This document shows, one piece after another, positions 26,424 through 34,049 of a stretch of DNA of 64,000 nucleotides. The notes beneath the pieces were generated by a model, which saw only the letters and a program-made list of their open reading frames with translations, was not told the DNA's origin and made no database searches. The position numbers and the translations under genes are program-made. The stretch lies in contig NZ_JAQQLE010000013.1 of NCBI RefSeq assembly GCF_028548475.1, forward strand, positions 1 to 64,000, read 5' to 3'. This DNA comes from Vogesella margarita (GTDB lineage Bacteria; Pseudomonadota; Gammaproteobacteria; Burkholderiales; Chromobacteriaceae). The stretch's first letter is position 1; every line of letters begins with the position of its first letter.

Positions 26424-27853
26424 TCTTTACGCGCCCCCATGATGATGAAGTAAGCACCGATGAAAGCCAGAATCAGGATGAACGGCTTTGTTTTGGTGGC
26501 GAAGTCGCAGTAATACGTCCACTGGTACAAGTAGGTTTTGCCCTTGATGGTCATGGAGTAAGGCGCAGGGCAGGTGGCGGACACGGAAAACGGTGTCCAG
26601 GTGAAATTCAGGTTTTTGGTTTGAGTCGGAATTTCTTCGTTAGGAATATCACCGACATCGAGACATTCCAGCGCCTTCGGATTGGCCTCGCAAAGCTCTT
26701 GCTTAGGAGTCTTTTCGGGCTGTGGCGGCGTTTGTTCGGCAGTCTTAACGTCAGTGGTGCAAGTGCCGCCCTGAGTGCAATTCGTGGTCTGGGTGGTGGT
26801 CGTAGTGCCGGTGGAAATGCTGTATGGGGCGAGATTGTCACAACCAAGAATGCCATTGGGGATGCACCGAACGGAATAGGTCTCAGCAGACGTTTGAGTA
26901 ACAGCCTGTGTTGAACCATCGGCATTCGTTTGCATAGAGGTAGTAACTGTCGCAGGGGCAACAACAGGAGCAGCAGGGACAAGCGTTATAGGACGATCTT
27001 GCGGAATCTCAATAATAGTATCGTCATCAACAGCAGCTTTAAACCAAGTTCCGAAGTTGGCGGTAGCAGCTTGCTCAAGCTTAGGCTGAATTTCAGAATC
27101 GGAGACTGGAGTAGAAGGCCTTGGCTGATTGGCATTTAAAGAAGGTTCAATTTTAATGTAAAAAGTTCGATCATTGCCTCCAGGAGAAGCACAAGCGGTG
27201 CCGTAATACATAACCCCCAAACCCAAACGCGCACAAATTTCCTTGATCCTGTCTTTTTGCGATGCCGTACAACAAGAAGAAACATTTGACCACCTTTCTA
27301 AAAACATCGGCGGGTCATAACAATAATAGGCAGTAACAGGACAATAAAAGGTATAAAGAACATAATCTTTTAACGGGTCGTACGGAACATCGCCAAATAA
27401 GCTCTTGCCCCAACAAGAAACCTGAGCTTGACACTTCAATTCATCCATCCAAACATAACCTTGCTGTATAGCCCAGGTCAAAGCCAAGCCGCCAAGTATC
27501 GGACCGAGGCCAAAACCACCCTTGGCGAGTCCCTTAAAACCAGATGTCAGGCCTTGCTTCAGAGCAGGGTAAAGGTCTGGCGCATAAAAATCCTGATTGG
27601 CAGAAAATGGAACATTAAAACCATTCTTTTTAAATGAACCATTACTTTTAAATGTTGGCGGATTCCAAACACCATCATTTGCCGACCAAACAGGGGGCGA
27701 ACTCGACCCTGTAAAACCCTTGGTGACACCGGAGTTTGAACCATACCAAGCTTTTGGCTGCACCTTGACCGCCCCAGCATAGGCAGGGGCAAAAAAGGCA
27801 GAGGCAATAAAAAAGCCCAGGACAAAGTAAATCAGGTTTCGGAGATTCCTCAT
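26420..27853 (-). CDS. TspB/pIII-like adsorption protein
   Basis: The 477-residue protein has a signal peptide (NLIYFVLGFFIASAFFAPAYA). A long variable middle contains Thr/Gln/Pro-rich stretches, and a C-terminal domain (SVSATCPAPYSMTIKGKTYL and QWTYYCDF) is followed by one membrane anchor (FILILAFIGAYFIIMGARKE). This is the layout of neisserial TspB and of phage pIII, the receptor-binding tip protein. The central Cys-rich region (CCTASQKDRIKEIC) is probably folded by disulfides. The local base composition is AT-rich. Confidence 0.82.
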   Translation of the reverse strand: MRNLRNLIYFVLGFFIASAFFAPAYAGAVKVQPKAWYGSNSGVTKGFTGSSSPPVWSANDGVWNPPTFKSNGSFKKNGFNVPFSANQDFYAPDLYPALKQGLTSGFKGLAKGGFGLGPILGGLALTWAIQQGYVWMDELKCQAQVSCWGKSLFGDVPYDPLKDYVLYTFYCPVTAYYCYDPPMFLERWSNVSSCCTASQKDRIKEICARLGLGVMYYGTACASPGGNDRTFYIKIEPSLNANQPRPSTPVSDSEIQPKLEQAATANFGTWFKAAVDDDTIIEIPQDRPITLVPAAPVVAPATVTTSMQTNADGSTQAVTQTSAETYSVRCIPNGILGCDNLAPYSISTGTTTTTQTTNCTQGGTCTTDVKTAEQTPPQPEKTPKQELCEANPKALECLDVGDIPNEEIPTQTKNLNFTWTPFSVSATCPAPYSMTIKGKTYLYQWTYYCDFATKTKPFILILAFIGAYFIIMGARKE

Positions 27854-27921
27854 TTTGGTAGCCCCAATGCAAGCAACAAAACGCTGATGAATGCCGCGAT
27901 GAAGTAAATGTTTTCGGTCAT
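27850..27921 (-). CDS. 23-residue phage membrane peptide (pVII/pIX-like)
   Basis: The peptide begins MTENIYFIAAFISVLLLALG and ends LPK, a single membrane helix. It has ATGA overlaps with the gene before (stop at 27918-27920) and the gene after (start at 27853), so it lies in a tightly coupled chain. Filamentous phages encode such tiny minor coat proteins next to pVIII. The function is inferred from size and place. Confidence 0.7.
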   Translation of the reverse strand: MTENIYFIAAFISVLLLALGLPK

Positions 27922-28235
27922 GTGAAAAAGGCCTTTCGCAGATACAAAACGCACCACAGGAGGATGGCCGGGGTAATGGTCAACCAGCCAAGGGCAATAC
28001 CATCAATGGCGTTTTGCGCGTTGTCACAGAACGGGAACTGCTGGCTGACTGCAACGCTAGAAACCAAAACGGAGCCAGCTGGCTCCGAGTTGTAGGCGTT
28101 GAGTAGCCATTGATTCCCAGACTTTTCGAAGGTCTGAAAGCCGGTTTCAGTGAGCCGAGGCGGGACAGTGCTGTAGTACAGGTCTGCTGCCTCGGCCGCT
28201 GATTCCAGACAGCGGGAACCAACGGCGAAGCCCAT
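27918..28235 (-). CDS. Phage protein with C-terminal membrane anchor
   Basis: The 105-residue protein starts at the ATG that shares one base with the coat protein stop (TAATG). Longer in-frame starts upstream would run through the coat gene in another frame and are rejected. The N-terminal part is soluble with Cys residues (GSRCLESAAEA, QFPFCDNAQNAID). The C-terminus is a membrane helix (IALGWLTITPAILLWCVLYL). No family is recognised; it may be a minor virion or assembly protein. Confidence 0.7.
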   Translation of the reverse strand: MGFAVGSRCLESAAEAADLYYSTVPPRLTETGFQTFEKSGNQWLLNAYNSEPAGSVLVSSVAVSQQFPFCDNAQNAIDGIALGWLTITPAILLWCVLYLRKAFFT

Positions 28236-28450
28236 TACAGTGCCTTGCGCAGGTACTTGAAGCTGGCGATACCCACGATGACGACCAGAACAAGGCCGCC
28301 AACGGTGGCGGCATCGGTGCCGGCATCGGTAATGGCGGTGGTCACAGCAGCCGGCACAGCAGCTTGAGCGGAAGCCATCAGACCGAAGGTGGCGGCAGTA
28401 GCAGCGGAAACTTTGGCGCCAAAGCGCAGAGCAACGGAACGGAATTTCAT
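28235..28450 (-). CDS. Major coat protein (pVIII-like)
   Basis: The 71-residue preprotein has a long signal peptide ending ASAQA (about residue 30), a short acidic/amphipathic N-terminus (AVTTAITDAGTDAATVG), a membrane helix (GLVLVVIVGIASF) and a basic tail (KYLRKAL) that would contact DNA. This is the inovirus pVIII layout. A GGAGAAATACTC site lies before the start. It is separated from rep by 67 bases, where a separate strong promoter might be expected. Confidence 0.9.
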   Translation of the reverse strand: MKFRSVALRFGAKVSAATAATFGLMASAQAAVPAAVTTAITDAGTDAATVGGLVLVVIVGIASFKYLRKAL

Positions 28451-28517
28451 GAGTATTTCTCCTGACCACGACTATGAAATGCAGGGCGACTGGTGGCCGC
28501 AATCACCCCGCAGGGAA

Positions 28518-30347
28518 TTAACTTGTAAGCGGCGGTGAAGCCTGATTCGTGAGCATGCCAATCCAGTCCGGGAAGAATCGTCCAGGCGGTACTGTTAACG
28601 GAGGCAGGGTTGGCAATGGGGGCTGATGCAGGATGATTTCTGCTGACAGGGTTTTAGCGAGTGAGGGAGCGATGCCCGTACAGTTATTTACACGGGTCCA
28701 AGGCGCTACGCGCGGCGCTTGCCTCGCTGCGCTCGGCATATCGCCGTGCTTCGCGCTTCCGACCGTCCACACGTGAATGCGGGTTTCCACGATTTCTCCG
28801 GTTGGCCGGAAGGTGATGCCTTTCGTGACCTTGACGAATTCGGCGTAGCGGTTCTGGCGTGCCTCGCGGTGCGTGCACACCGGGATGTCTTTGCGCGGTG
28901 CGGCAGGTCCACCGCAGAGGCGCACGAAGTCGCCCCAGTTGGAGGCATCAGCGGCTTCCACGTAAGCGCGCAAGCCCTCCTCGACCTGATCGGCCTTGAG
29001 GCGACGCAGCTCTCGCCAGACGGTGACGCTGGTGGTGCCGATGAACTGGAACTGGCGGATTCCGTGACTGGACGCCCATGCGCCAACACGAACGGCGGAT
29101 TCGTGAATCTTGGCCAGCTTGGTGTCGGAGCTTTCAAAGTCGTAATCCTCGACCGGGGCGCCATCAGCCTTGAAGCCGTCGATGTTTTTGCTGATGTATT
29201 TGGCGAGATAGCCGACGGCACTGCCCTTCTCCGGGTCAATGGTCTTGAAGGTGAAACGACGCAGCCATGCGCCCTTCTCGCTTGGCGAGTCCTGCAAGGC
29301 GTAGTCGCGGAAGGTCTTGAGCATGGCCTTGCGGTCTGCCGGTGCGACGAACAGCAGCAGGTGCCAGTGCGGGGTGCCGTCGTGGTGTGGCTCGACGGTG
29401 CGGACGCCGTAGCAGCGAATGCCGTCACGCGCCCACTGTGCGCGGGTGCGCGCCCAGACGGTGTTCAGGTAATCGTGAACATGGCGCGGGGTGACGTGGC
29501 AGAAGTTCGGATTCTCCTCACCGGTCTTGCTTTGGCGTGCGTGCATTCGTCCAGGTGCGGTCAGCGTCAGGAAAACGCCAATGTCGCCCTGCTCTTTCGC
29601 GTAGTCCTCAAGGCCACGCGTGCGAACCATGAGTTCGGCGCGCTTGATAACGGGGTTGGACGGGCCTTTGTCGGCCAGTTCTTGAAGGGTGAAGCTGTCA
29701 CCAAATTCATTGGTGGCAACGAGGCTGGACAGGATGTCGCGGTTTTTGCGCCGGCGACCGTTTACGCGGGACTGGGTGGCGTCGGAGACATAGAGCGCTC
29801 GACGACGGTTAACGAGTCCGGCAGCGATAGCGACAGACTCGAAAGCACGACCATGAACAGACCGAATCTGACGTTTCCAGAAGTCCGGATCGACGGCGCG
29901 GAGTCGGCAGGGTTCGAGGTTTGATCGGTCTTTTTTGACTTCGGGGAGATGAACCAGTAGCTGCCGGGCCAGCGCCTGAAGCTCAGGACATTGGCTGCGG
30001 GGCCAGCCGCTATGCAGCGCAAGCGCAGCAAGTTTTTTTGCGGTCGTGTCGATTGTGCCTTCATCAAGCAGGACGCTGTCTGCTCTAGCGTCAAGGCGTA
30101 CTCGACGGGGCAACCCGGCCACAGTTTTAGAGCTAAGGAAGCGTCGCAGCCAGACGTTGGCAGCGGAGCGCTGTTCATTGGAGCCTTTGCCATATTTTCG
30201 TGACCAGCTGTTGAAAATGGGGGCAACCACATCACCGGCCAACCCAGCAGCAGCGATAGTGTGCTTTGCCCATGCCGGATCAGACATGGCAACGAGCTGG
30301 CGCTTGGTCTGCTCAGGGGTTGGCGGCGTGAGGTTGCGGCGTTTCAT
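28518..30347 (-). CDS. Phage replication protein (GPA-type rolling-circle endonuclease)
   Basis: The 609-residue protein has the HUH metal motif HWH in VEPHHDGTPHWHLLLFV, at about residues 315-330. Candidate catalytic tyrosines are Y-x3-Y in GYLAKYISKN. This matches the phage replication gene A (P2 gpA-like) family used by some inoviruses. It would nick the origin to start rolling-circle replication. Its start overlaps the stop of the preceding small gene (ATGA). A role in site choice at the hairpin region 24261-24451 is inference. Confidence 0.88.
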   Translation of the reverse strand: MKRRNLTPPTPEQTKRQLVAMSDPAWAKHTIAAAGLAGDVVAPIFNSWSRKYGKGSNEQRSAANVWLRRFLSSKTVAGLPRRVRLDARADSVLLDEGTIDTTAKKLAALALHSGWPRSQCPELQALARQLLVHLPEVKKDRSNLEPCRLRAVDPDFWKRQIRSVHGRAFESVAIAAGLVNRRRALYVSDATQSRVNGRRRKNRDILSSLVATNEFGDSFTLQELADKGPSNPVIKRAELMVRTRGLEDYAKEQGDIGVFLTLTAPGRMHARQSKTGEENPNFCHVTPRHVHDYLNTVWARTRAQWARDGIRCYGVRTVEPHHDGTPHWHLLLFVAPADRKAMLKTFRDYALQDSPSEKGAWLRRFTFKTIDPEKGSAVGYLAKYISKNIDGFKADGAPVEDYDFESSDTKLAKIHESAVRVGAWASSHGIRQFQFIGTTSVTVWRELRRLKADQVEEGLRAYVEAADASNWGDFVRLCGGPAAPRKDIPVCTHREARQNRYAEFVKVTKGITFRPTGEIVETRIHVWTVGSAKHGDMPSAARQAPRVAPWTRVNNCTGIAPSLAKTLSAEIILHQPPLPTLPPLTVPPGRFFPDWIGMLTNQASPPLTS

Positions 30348-30559
30348 GCGGCACCCCGGACGAATTCAAGTGGCCCGAAAAAGGTGATGCCTTCAGGACA
30401 ACGATAGATGGCGAGTTCGTCCAGGCTGTACTGCGGCAGGTGTTCAGCCCCCAACCGTTGCAGGTGATGGCGTTCCGACAGCGTCAGGTCATCAAAGGCG
30501 ACGCGCTGGTAGCCCTTGAAATCCTGCGGGATGAGTTCTGGCAGATTGGGGGTGAACAT
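30344..30559 (-). CDS. Small phage protein of unknown function
   Basis: The 71-residue soluble acidic protein (MFTPNLPELIPQDFKGYQR) starts two bases after the ssDNA-binding protein stop and overlaps rep by four bases. No family is recognised. Placement between the ssDNA-binding protein and rep suggests a part in replication, but nothing in the sequence proves it. Confidence 0.65.
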   Translation of the reverse strand: MFTPNLPELIPQDFKGYQRVAFDDLTLSERHHLQRLGAEHLPQYSLDELAIYRCPEGITFFGPLEFVRGAA

Positions 30560-30561
30560 GA

Positions 30562-30885
30562 TTAGCCAGCCTTTTTCTGCTGCTGGATCACGGGAGCGAC
30601 CATCGTCATGAAGTCATCAAAGCCGATGAGCTTGGGCGAAACAGCAAGAGCGTCGAACTCGCCGACATAGATCGAGGTTGGCGACAGGATGTAAACGCCG
30701 GGAGCGTAAGGCGCTTGATCTTGACCAAGGCGAATGCGGGTTTCAACCGGGTAGCGCTTGAGCTTGCCGGTTTCAGTGTCGTAGGTGGCGGCGTAGGCGG
30801 TTTGCGAACGGCTGATACCGGAGCGGCCGTCACGCTGCCACGGCTTTTCTGTGACTGGCTTATCTTCGACTTCGATAACGATCAT
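30562..30885 (-). CDS. Phage single-stranded DNA-binding protein (gpV-like)
   Basis: The 107-residue protein begins MIVIEVEDKPVTEKPWQRDG, as in phage G5P-type proteins. It has basic and aromatic residues along the predicted beta strands (TAYAATYDTETGKLKRYPVE). It coats phage ssDNA and hands it over for packaging. The Met at 30885 overlaps the stop of the 39-codon gene upstream (ATGA); a longer version starting at 30921 would duplicate that gene's DNA in another frame. Confidence 0.85.
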   Translation of the reverse strand: MIVIEVEDKPVTEKPWQRDGRSGISRSQTAYAATYDTETGKLKRYPVETRIRLGQDQAPYAPGVYILSPTSIYVGEFDALAVSPKLIGFDDFMTMVAPVIQQQKKAG

Positions 30886-31001
30886 GATGCGACTCCTTGG
30901 AGGTGGTAGTAAGCAAGGCAAAAGGCGGCACCGGACGCAAAAGCGAGTGCCGAAACAAAAACAAAAAGGCGGGAAATGAGGTCAAGCAAGAAGGGGGTCA
31001 T
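30882..31001 (-). CDS. 39-residue phage membrane peptide
   Basis: The peptide begins MTPFLLDLISRLFVFVSALA and contains a single membrane helix (about residues 10-32) and a short tail ending GVAS. The start lies three bases after the previous gene, and the stop overlaps the ssDNA-binding protein start. Small hydrophobic proteins occur at this place in several inoviruses. The function is unknown. Confidence 0.65.
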   Translation of the reverse strand: MTPFLLDLISRLFVFVSALAFASGAAFCLAYYHLQGVAS

Positions 31002-31004
31002 GGG

Positions 31005-31247
31005 TCAGTCCCGCGCCGGAGCAGCTGGATAAGCACGAAAAGCAGCGTAAGCGGCCCTGTGGGCTTCACGGGATTTGGCATACTTCTCCAGAGCGAACTG
31101 GAGCTGATGCGGCGGGCAATCCGGATCAAGCGAGAAATCAGCGAAAACACCCGCATCCAAATTTCGATTTAAAAGAGCGTCCTTGCATGCCTCATTGAGG
31201 CGTTCAAAGCCCTCGGCCCACTCGTTGAAAGTCATCGGTTGTTGCAT
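31005..31247 (-). CDS. First gene of the phage minus-strand operon, unknown function
   Basis: The 80-residue protein begins MQQPMTFNEWAEGFERLNEA and is helical and acidic. AAGGAA lies 8 bases upstream of the ATG at 31247. An upstream Met at 31298 would add a basic segment (MTRNGQRHPQPRKGTAV) and is also preceded by a purine-rich stretch, so the start is not certain. No family is recognised. Its promoter must lie in the operator region shared with the divergent repressor. Confidence 0.6.
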   Translation of the reverse strand: MQQPMTFNEWAEGFERLNEACKDALLNRNLDAGVFADFSLDPDCPPHQLQFALEKYAKSREAHRAAYAAFRAYPAAPARD

Positions 31248-31334
31248 GACGGCAGTTCCTTTGCGTGGCTGCGGGTGGCGTTGTCCGTTGCGCGTCATGG
31301 CCTGCCCCCTGCTAGAATTAGGTGATTACAAACG

Positions 31335-31348
31335 TACACATCCGTGTA
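31335..31348. promoter_or_regulatory. Operator 1 of the phage switch region
   Basis: TACAC-ATCC-GTGTA is a perfect 5-4-5 inverted repeat between the divergent early operon and the repressor gene. It is 30 bases from an identical-arm copy. Confidence 0.75.
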
Positions 31349-31364
31349 TGGCCTGAATCATATG

Positions 31365-31378
31365 TACACGGCCGTGTA
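31365..31378. promoter_or_regulatory. Operator 2 of the phage switch region
   Basis: TACAC-GGCC-GTGTA has the same arms as operator 1. The centres are 30 bases apart, about three helical turns, so two bound dimers would lie on one face of the DNA. Confidence 0.75.
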
Positions 31379-31396
31379 TGCGGCAAGGAGAACGTC

Positions 31397-31780
31397 ATGA
31401 AGGCGTCTAGGGACTACCTAGAAGAAGCACTATCAAAAATTGGGGACTGCTCTGATGCCGAGAAGGCCAGACAAATGAAATTCAGCCCCCAAGCAATGAG
31501 CTTTTACCGATCAGGTGAACGAAAAATGGACGATTTCGCGTGCATCATGGTGGCGCGCGTGCTCGGTCTTGACCCAATGGAGATCATCGCGGCCTGCCAA
31601 GAAGAACGAGAGAAAAGCGAGGAACGACGGGAGTTCTGGAAGGATTTTCGGAAAACGTTAGGCGTTCAAGTAGTGGCAAGCCTGACGTTGGGAGCAATGA
31701 CAATGACAGCGGCACCGGAGGCAAAAGCGAGTAGCAACAACCCGCTAAAACCGCCTATGACAAATGTTTATTATGTCTAA
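31397..31780 (+). CDS. Phage repressor (DUF3693-like), 3' end formed by the att site
   Basis: The 127-residue protein starts at 31397, preceded by AAGGAG 8 bases upstream. Residues about 5-65 form a helix-turn-helix of the phage repressor type (YLEEALSKIGDCSDAEKARQ, FSPQAMSFYRSGERKMDDFA). The segment LDPMEIIAACQEEREKSEER matches the DUF3693 pattern. A hydrophobic stretch follows. The last five codons (NVYYV) and the stop are the right dif-like site itself, so the integrated form has a truncated end. It is divergent from the early operon and presumably binds the TACAC-N4-GTGTA operators. Confidence 0.8.
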   Translation: MKASRDYLEEALSKIGDCSDAEKARQMKFSPQAMSFYRSGERKMDDFACIMVARVLGLDPMEIIAACQEEREKSEERREFWKDFRKTLGVQVVASLTLGAMTMTAAPEAKASSNNPLKPPMTNVYYV

Positions 31781-31781
31781 T
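31754..31781 (+). other. dif-like site (right prophage junction, attR)
   Basis: CCTATGACAAA (diverged XerC arm), TGTTTA (centre) and TTATGTCTAAT (XerD arm). Fourteen bases (ATGTTTATTATGTC) are identical to the left site. The XerC arm comes from the phage and departs strongly from consensus, as in other XerCD-using phages. The XerD arm is chromosomal. Confidence 0.88.
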
Positions 31782-32441
31782 AAACTACACGAATCTGTCA
31801 CAAGAGATCCTCCCCTCACGCCCTGACTATGGAGTTTTTACAAATACGTTCCATGTAGGCTGGCGAAAAGCCAGCACCGCGGAGCCTGTGCGTCGTCAGT
31901 CTGGCCGGCAACAATCAGTCGACAGGCAAACACCGATGCAAGGTACACCTGCAGAAGGCAATTAGCTGTAGTCTGGGGAGCCACGTCTTGCTGAGCTACA
32001 TATGCCATCCTTGGCTCTCGGCTGGTGATAACCAAATATTTTTAACGAGCCGGTTCAAACCGTGGCGCCCGCTCACCATCCCAAGTCACTTTCAAGGAAC
32101 TGGCTAGCCAAGCCGGCCATGCCAACAAGGCTGAAGAACCCAACGACAAAATGAAAGAAGCCGACATTTCTGCCGGCTTCTGGGGGTGGTTGAATGGTAC
32201 AACGTCGCTTTACTGCTACAACATAACTACCTTTCACTGCACCAGACACTAACGAAGGTGAGAGCGTTGCCGGCTCGATGCCGGAGCTTTAACACGTACA
32301 ACATCACGTTTACGGTTGGAGGAAAACGCTTTAACAAAGATCAGTACTAACATCAACAAGGTTATCAGCGATACCATCTAGCCCTCCTCCTTCCCAGTGT
32401 CTGACTGTTTTATAGTTCATCGCGCGGTAATCGCCAAGAAA
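31782..32441. other. Intergenic region right of the prophage
   Basis: No gene is recognised in 660 bases. A hairpin AGAAGCCG/CGGCTTCT at 32156-32181 lacks a T-run. A plus-strand frame around 32090-32200 reads a short polar peptide (QAGHANKAEEPNDKMKEADI) without a start and may be a gene remnant. A minus-strand frame at 31838-32035 has no ribosome site and is not called. Confidence 0.5.
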
Positions 32442-34019
32442 TTATTCGGCCTCTTCCGCGATATCCGAATCGAGCAGCAAATGTGACGGCAACTGCTTGC
32501 TGGTCTTGGCGCCCAGCTTGCGCAGTTTCTCGGCGCGCCCCAGCAGATTGCCGCTGCCAGTGCTGAGCTGTTTCATCGCAGTGCCGTAGCTGTCCTGCAC
32601 GGTGCCGATCTGCTTGCCCAGCTTCTCCAGTGTATCCACCAGCCCCGCCAGCTTGTCGAACATGGCGCCGGATTGTCGTGCGATTTCCTGCGCATTCTGG
32701 TTCTGGTGTTCGTAACGCCAGATGCTGGCCACGGTGCGCAGTGTTGCCAGCAAGGTGCTGGGGCCGACGATCATGATGCGACGCTCGAAGGCCTCGTTGA
32801 ACAGGCCCATGTCGTGCTGTACCGCCAGCAGATAGGCCGGCTCCACCGGCACGAACATGAACACGAAGTCGAGGGTGTTGAGCTTGTACAGATCCTGGTA
32901 GCGCTTCTCGGACAGGCTGCGGATGTGCGCCCGCAAGGCGGCGATGTGCGCCTTCAGCTCGCTGTCGCGCACCGCTTCGTCGCTGCTGGCGCTGTAACGG
33001 ACATAGGCATTGAGCGATACCTTGGAGTCGATCACCAGCTGCTTGCCTTCCGGCAGGTCGATCACCACGTCCGGCTGGTAGCGTTTCTGGCCGCCCTCGC
33101 CTGTTTCCACCGTATCCGACACCTGCACACGGTATTCGCGGTCGCGGGTCAGGCCGGAGGTTTCCAGCACCCGCTCCAGAATCATCTCGCCCCAGTTGCC
33201 CTGCGTCTTGTTGTTGCTGCCGGTCAGCGCCTGGGTCAGCGCCACCGCGTCGTGATTGAGCCGGGTATTCAGCTCCTGCAGCCGGCGCAATTCCTGCTCC
33301 AGTGTCAGCCGCTCCTTGGAATCCTTGTCGTAGGTGTCCTGCACCAGCTTGCCGAAATGCTGGATGCGCTCGCCCAGCGGGCCCAGCAACAGGCCGAGGT
33401 TTTCGCGGTTCTGCTCGGTGAAGCGCTTGGACTTTTCTTCCAGGATGTCGGTAGCCAGCGCCTTGAACTGGTTGGACAGCGCCTCCCGTGCCTCCTGTAG
33501 CAGCTGCAGCTTTTCCGCCGACTGACGCTGTTCCTGTTGCAGCAAGGTCAACAGCTCCTGTTCGCGCGCGCCCAGCCGGGCCAGGTCGTTTTGCTGCGCC
33601 TGCCATGCGGCGCGCAGCTGCTGCAACTCCTGCTGCAGCAACGGCAGCTGCCTGCCCTGCTCTTCGCGTGCGGCCAACCTTTCGCCCTGCTCGCGCAGCT
33701 GCAGCTGTTGCTGTTGCAGCTGGCCTTCCAGCTCCGGCAGGCGCTGTGCACGATTGGCGAGCACCGCCAGTTTTTGCTGTGCCTCGGACAGCAGCTGGCG
33801 CAGGCTATCCAGCTGTTGCTGCTGCGCGGTCGCACGCGCCTGGCTGTCGTCGAGCTGCCACTGCAAGGATTCGCCCCGCGCCTGCGCCGCGGCCAGCTGC
33901 GCCGCCGTCTCGCCTAGCCCGCGCTGGTAGGCAGCCTCGGCACGGTGCTTGCCGACCAGCCAGGTAGCGGCGATGCCCGCGCCGGCACCGGTCAGCAGCC
34001 CCATCAGTAGTTCGATCAT
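32442..34019 (-). CDS. rmuC: DNA recombination protein RmuC
   Basis: The 525-residue protein has an N-terminal membrane anchor (LLMGLLTGAGAGIAATWLV), a long Gln/Leu/Arg-rich coiled coil (about 35-190) and the C-terminal RmuC nuclease-like domain. That domain contains GNWGEMILERVLETSGL, QKRYQPDVVIDLPEGKQLVIDSKV and FMFVPVEPAYLLAVQHD. RmuC limits inversions at short inverted repeats. It follows recJ at a 30-base interval that contains an exact copy of the dispersed 14-mer. Confidence 0.95.
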   Translation of the reverse strand: MIELLMGLLTGAGAGIAATWLVGKHRAEAAYQRGLGETAAQLAAAQARGESLQWQLDDSQARATAQQQQLDSLRQLLSEAQQKLAVLANRAQRLPELEGQLQQQQLQLREQGERLAAREEQGRQLPLLQQELQQLRAAWQAQQNDLARLGAREQELLTLLQQEQRQSAEKLQLLQEAREALSNQFKALATDILEEKSKRFTEQNRENLGLLLGPLGERIQHFGKLVQDTYDKDSKERLTLEQELRRLQELNTRLNHDAVALTQALTGSNNKTQGNWGEMILERVLETSGLTRDREYRVQVSDTVETGEGGQKRYQPDVVIDLPEGKQLVIDSKVSLNAYVRYSASSDEAVRDSELKAHIAALRAHIRSLSEKRYQDLYKLNTLDFVFMFVPVEPAYLLAVQHDMGLFNEAFERRIMIVGPSTLLATLRTVASIWRYEHQNQNAQEIARQSGAMFDKLAGLVDTLEKLGKQIGTVQDSYGTAMKQLSTGSGNLLGRAEKLRKLGAKTSKQLPSHLLLDSDIAEEAE

Positions 34020-34032
34020 GGTGTCCTCCGGA

Positions 34033-34046
34033 TTGCGGCCAACCTT
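34033..34046 (+). repeat. Dispersed 14-mer, exact copy (C form)
   Basis: TTGCGGCCAACCTT lies in the 30-base gap between recJ and rmuC. Confidence 0.85.
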
Positions 34047-34049
34047 TTG

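Larger units (their letters stand above)
23698..31770. mobile_element. Filamentous prophage (inovirus) integrated at dif
   Basis: About 8.1 kb lies between the two dif-like sites that share TGTTTATTATGTC. The block encodes a GPA-type replication protein, ssDNA-binding protein, major coat protein, small membrane proteins, a TspB/pIII-like adsorption protein, a pVI-like DUF2523 protein and a Zot (pI) assembly ATPase. These lie on the minus strand, with two regulators on the plus strand. No integrase is present, so it must use the host XerCD. No phage secretin (pIV) is present, so export would need a host secretin. The dispersed host 14-mer is absent, which fits recent foreign origin. Confidence 0.92.

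Noticed and set aside
31754-31781. Right site as the working dif
   Set aside because: Its XerC arm departs strongly from consensus, while the left site matches well.
31838-32035. 65-codon minus-strand open frame right of the prophage
   Set aside because: No ribosome site, no conserved features and atypical composition.
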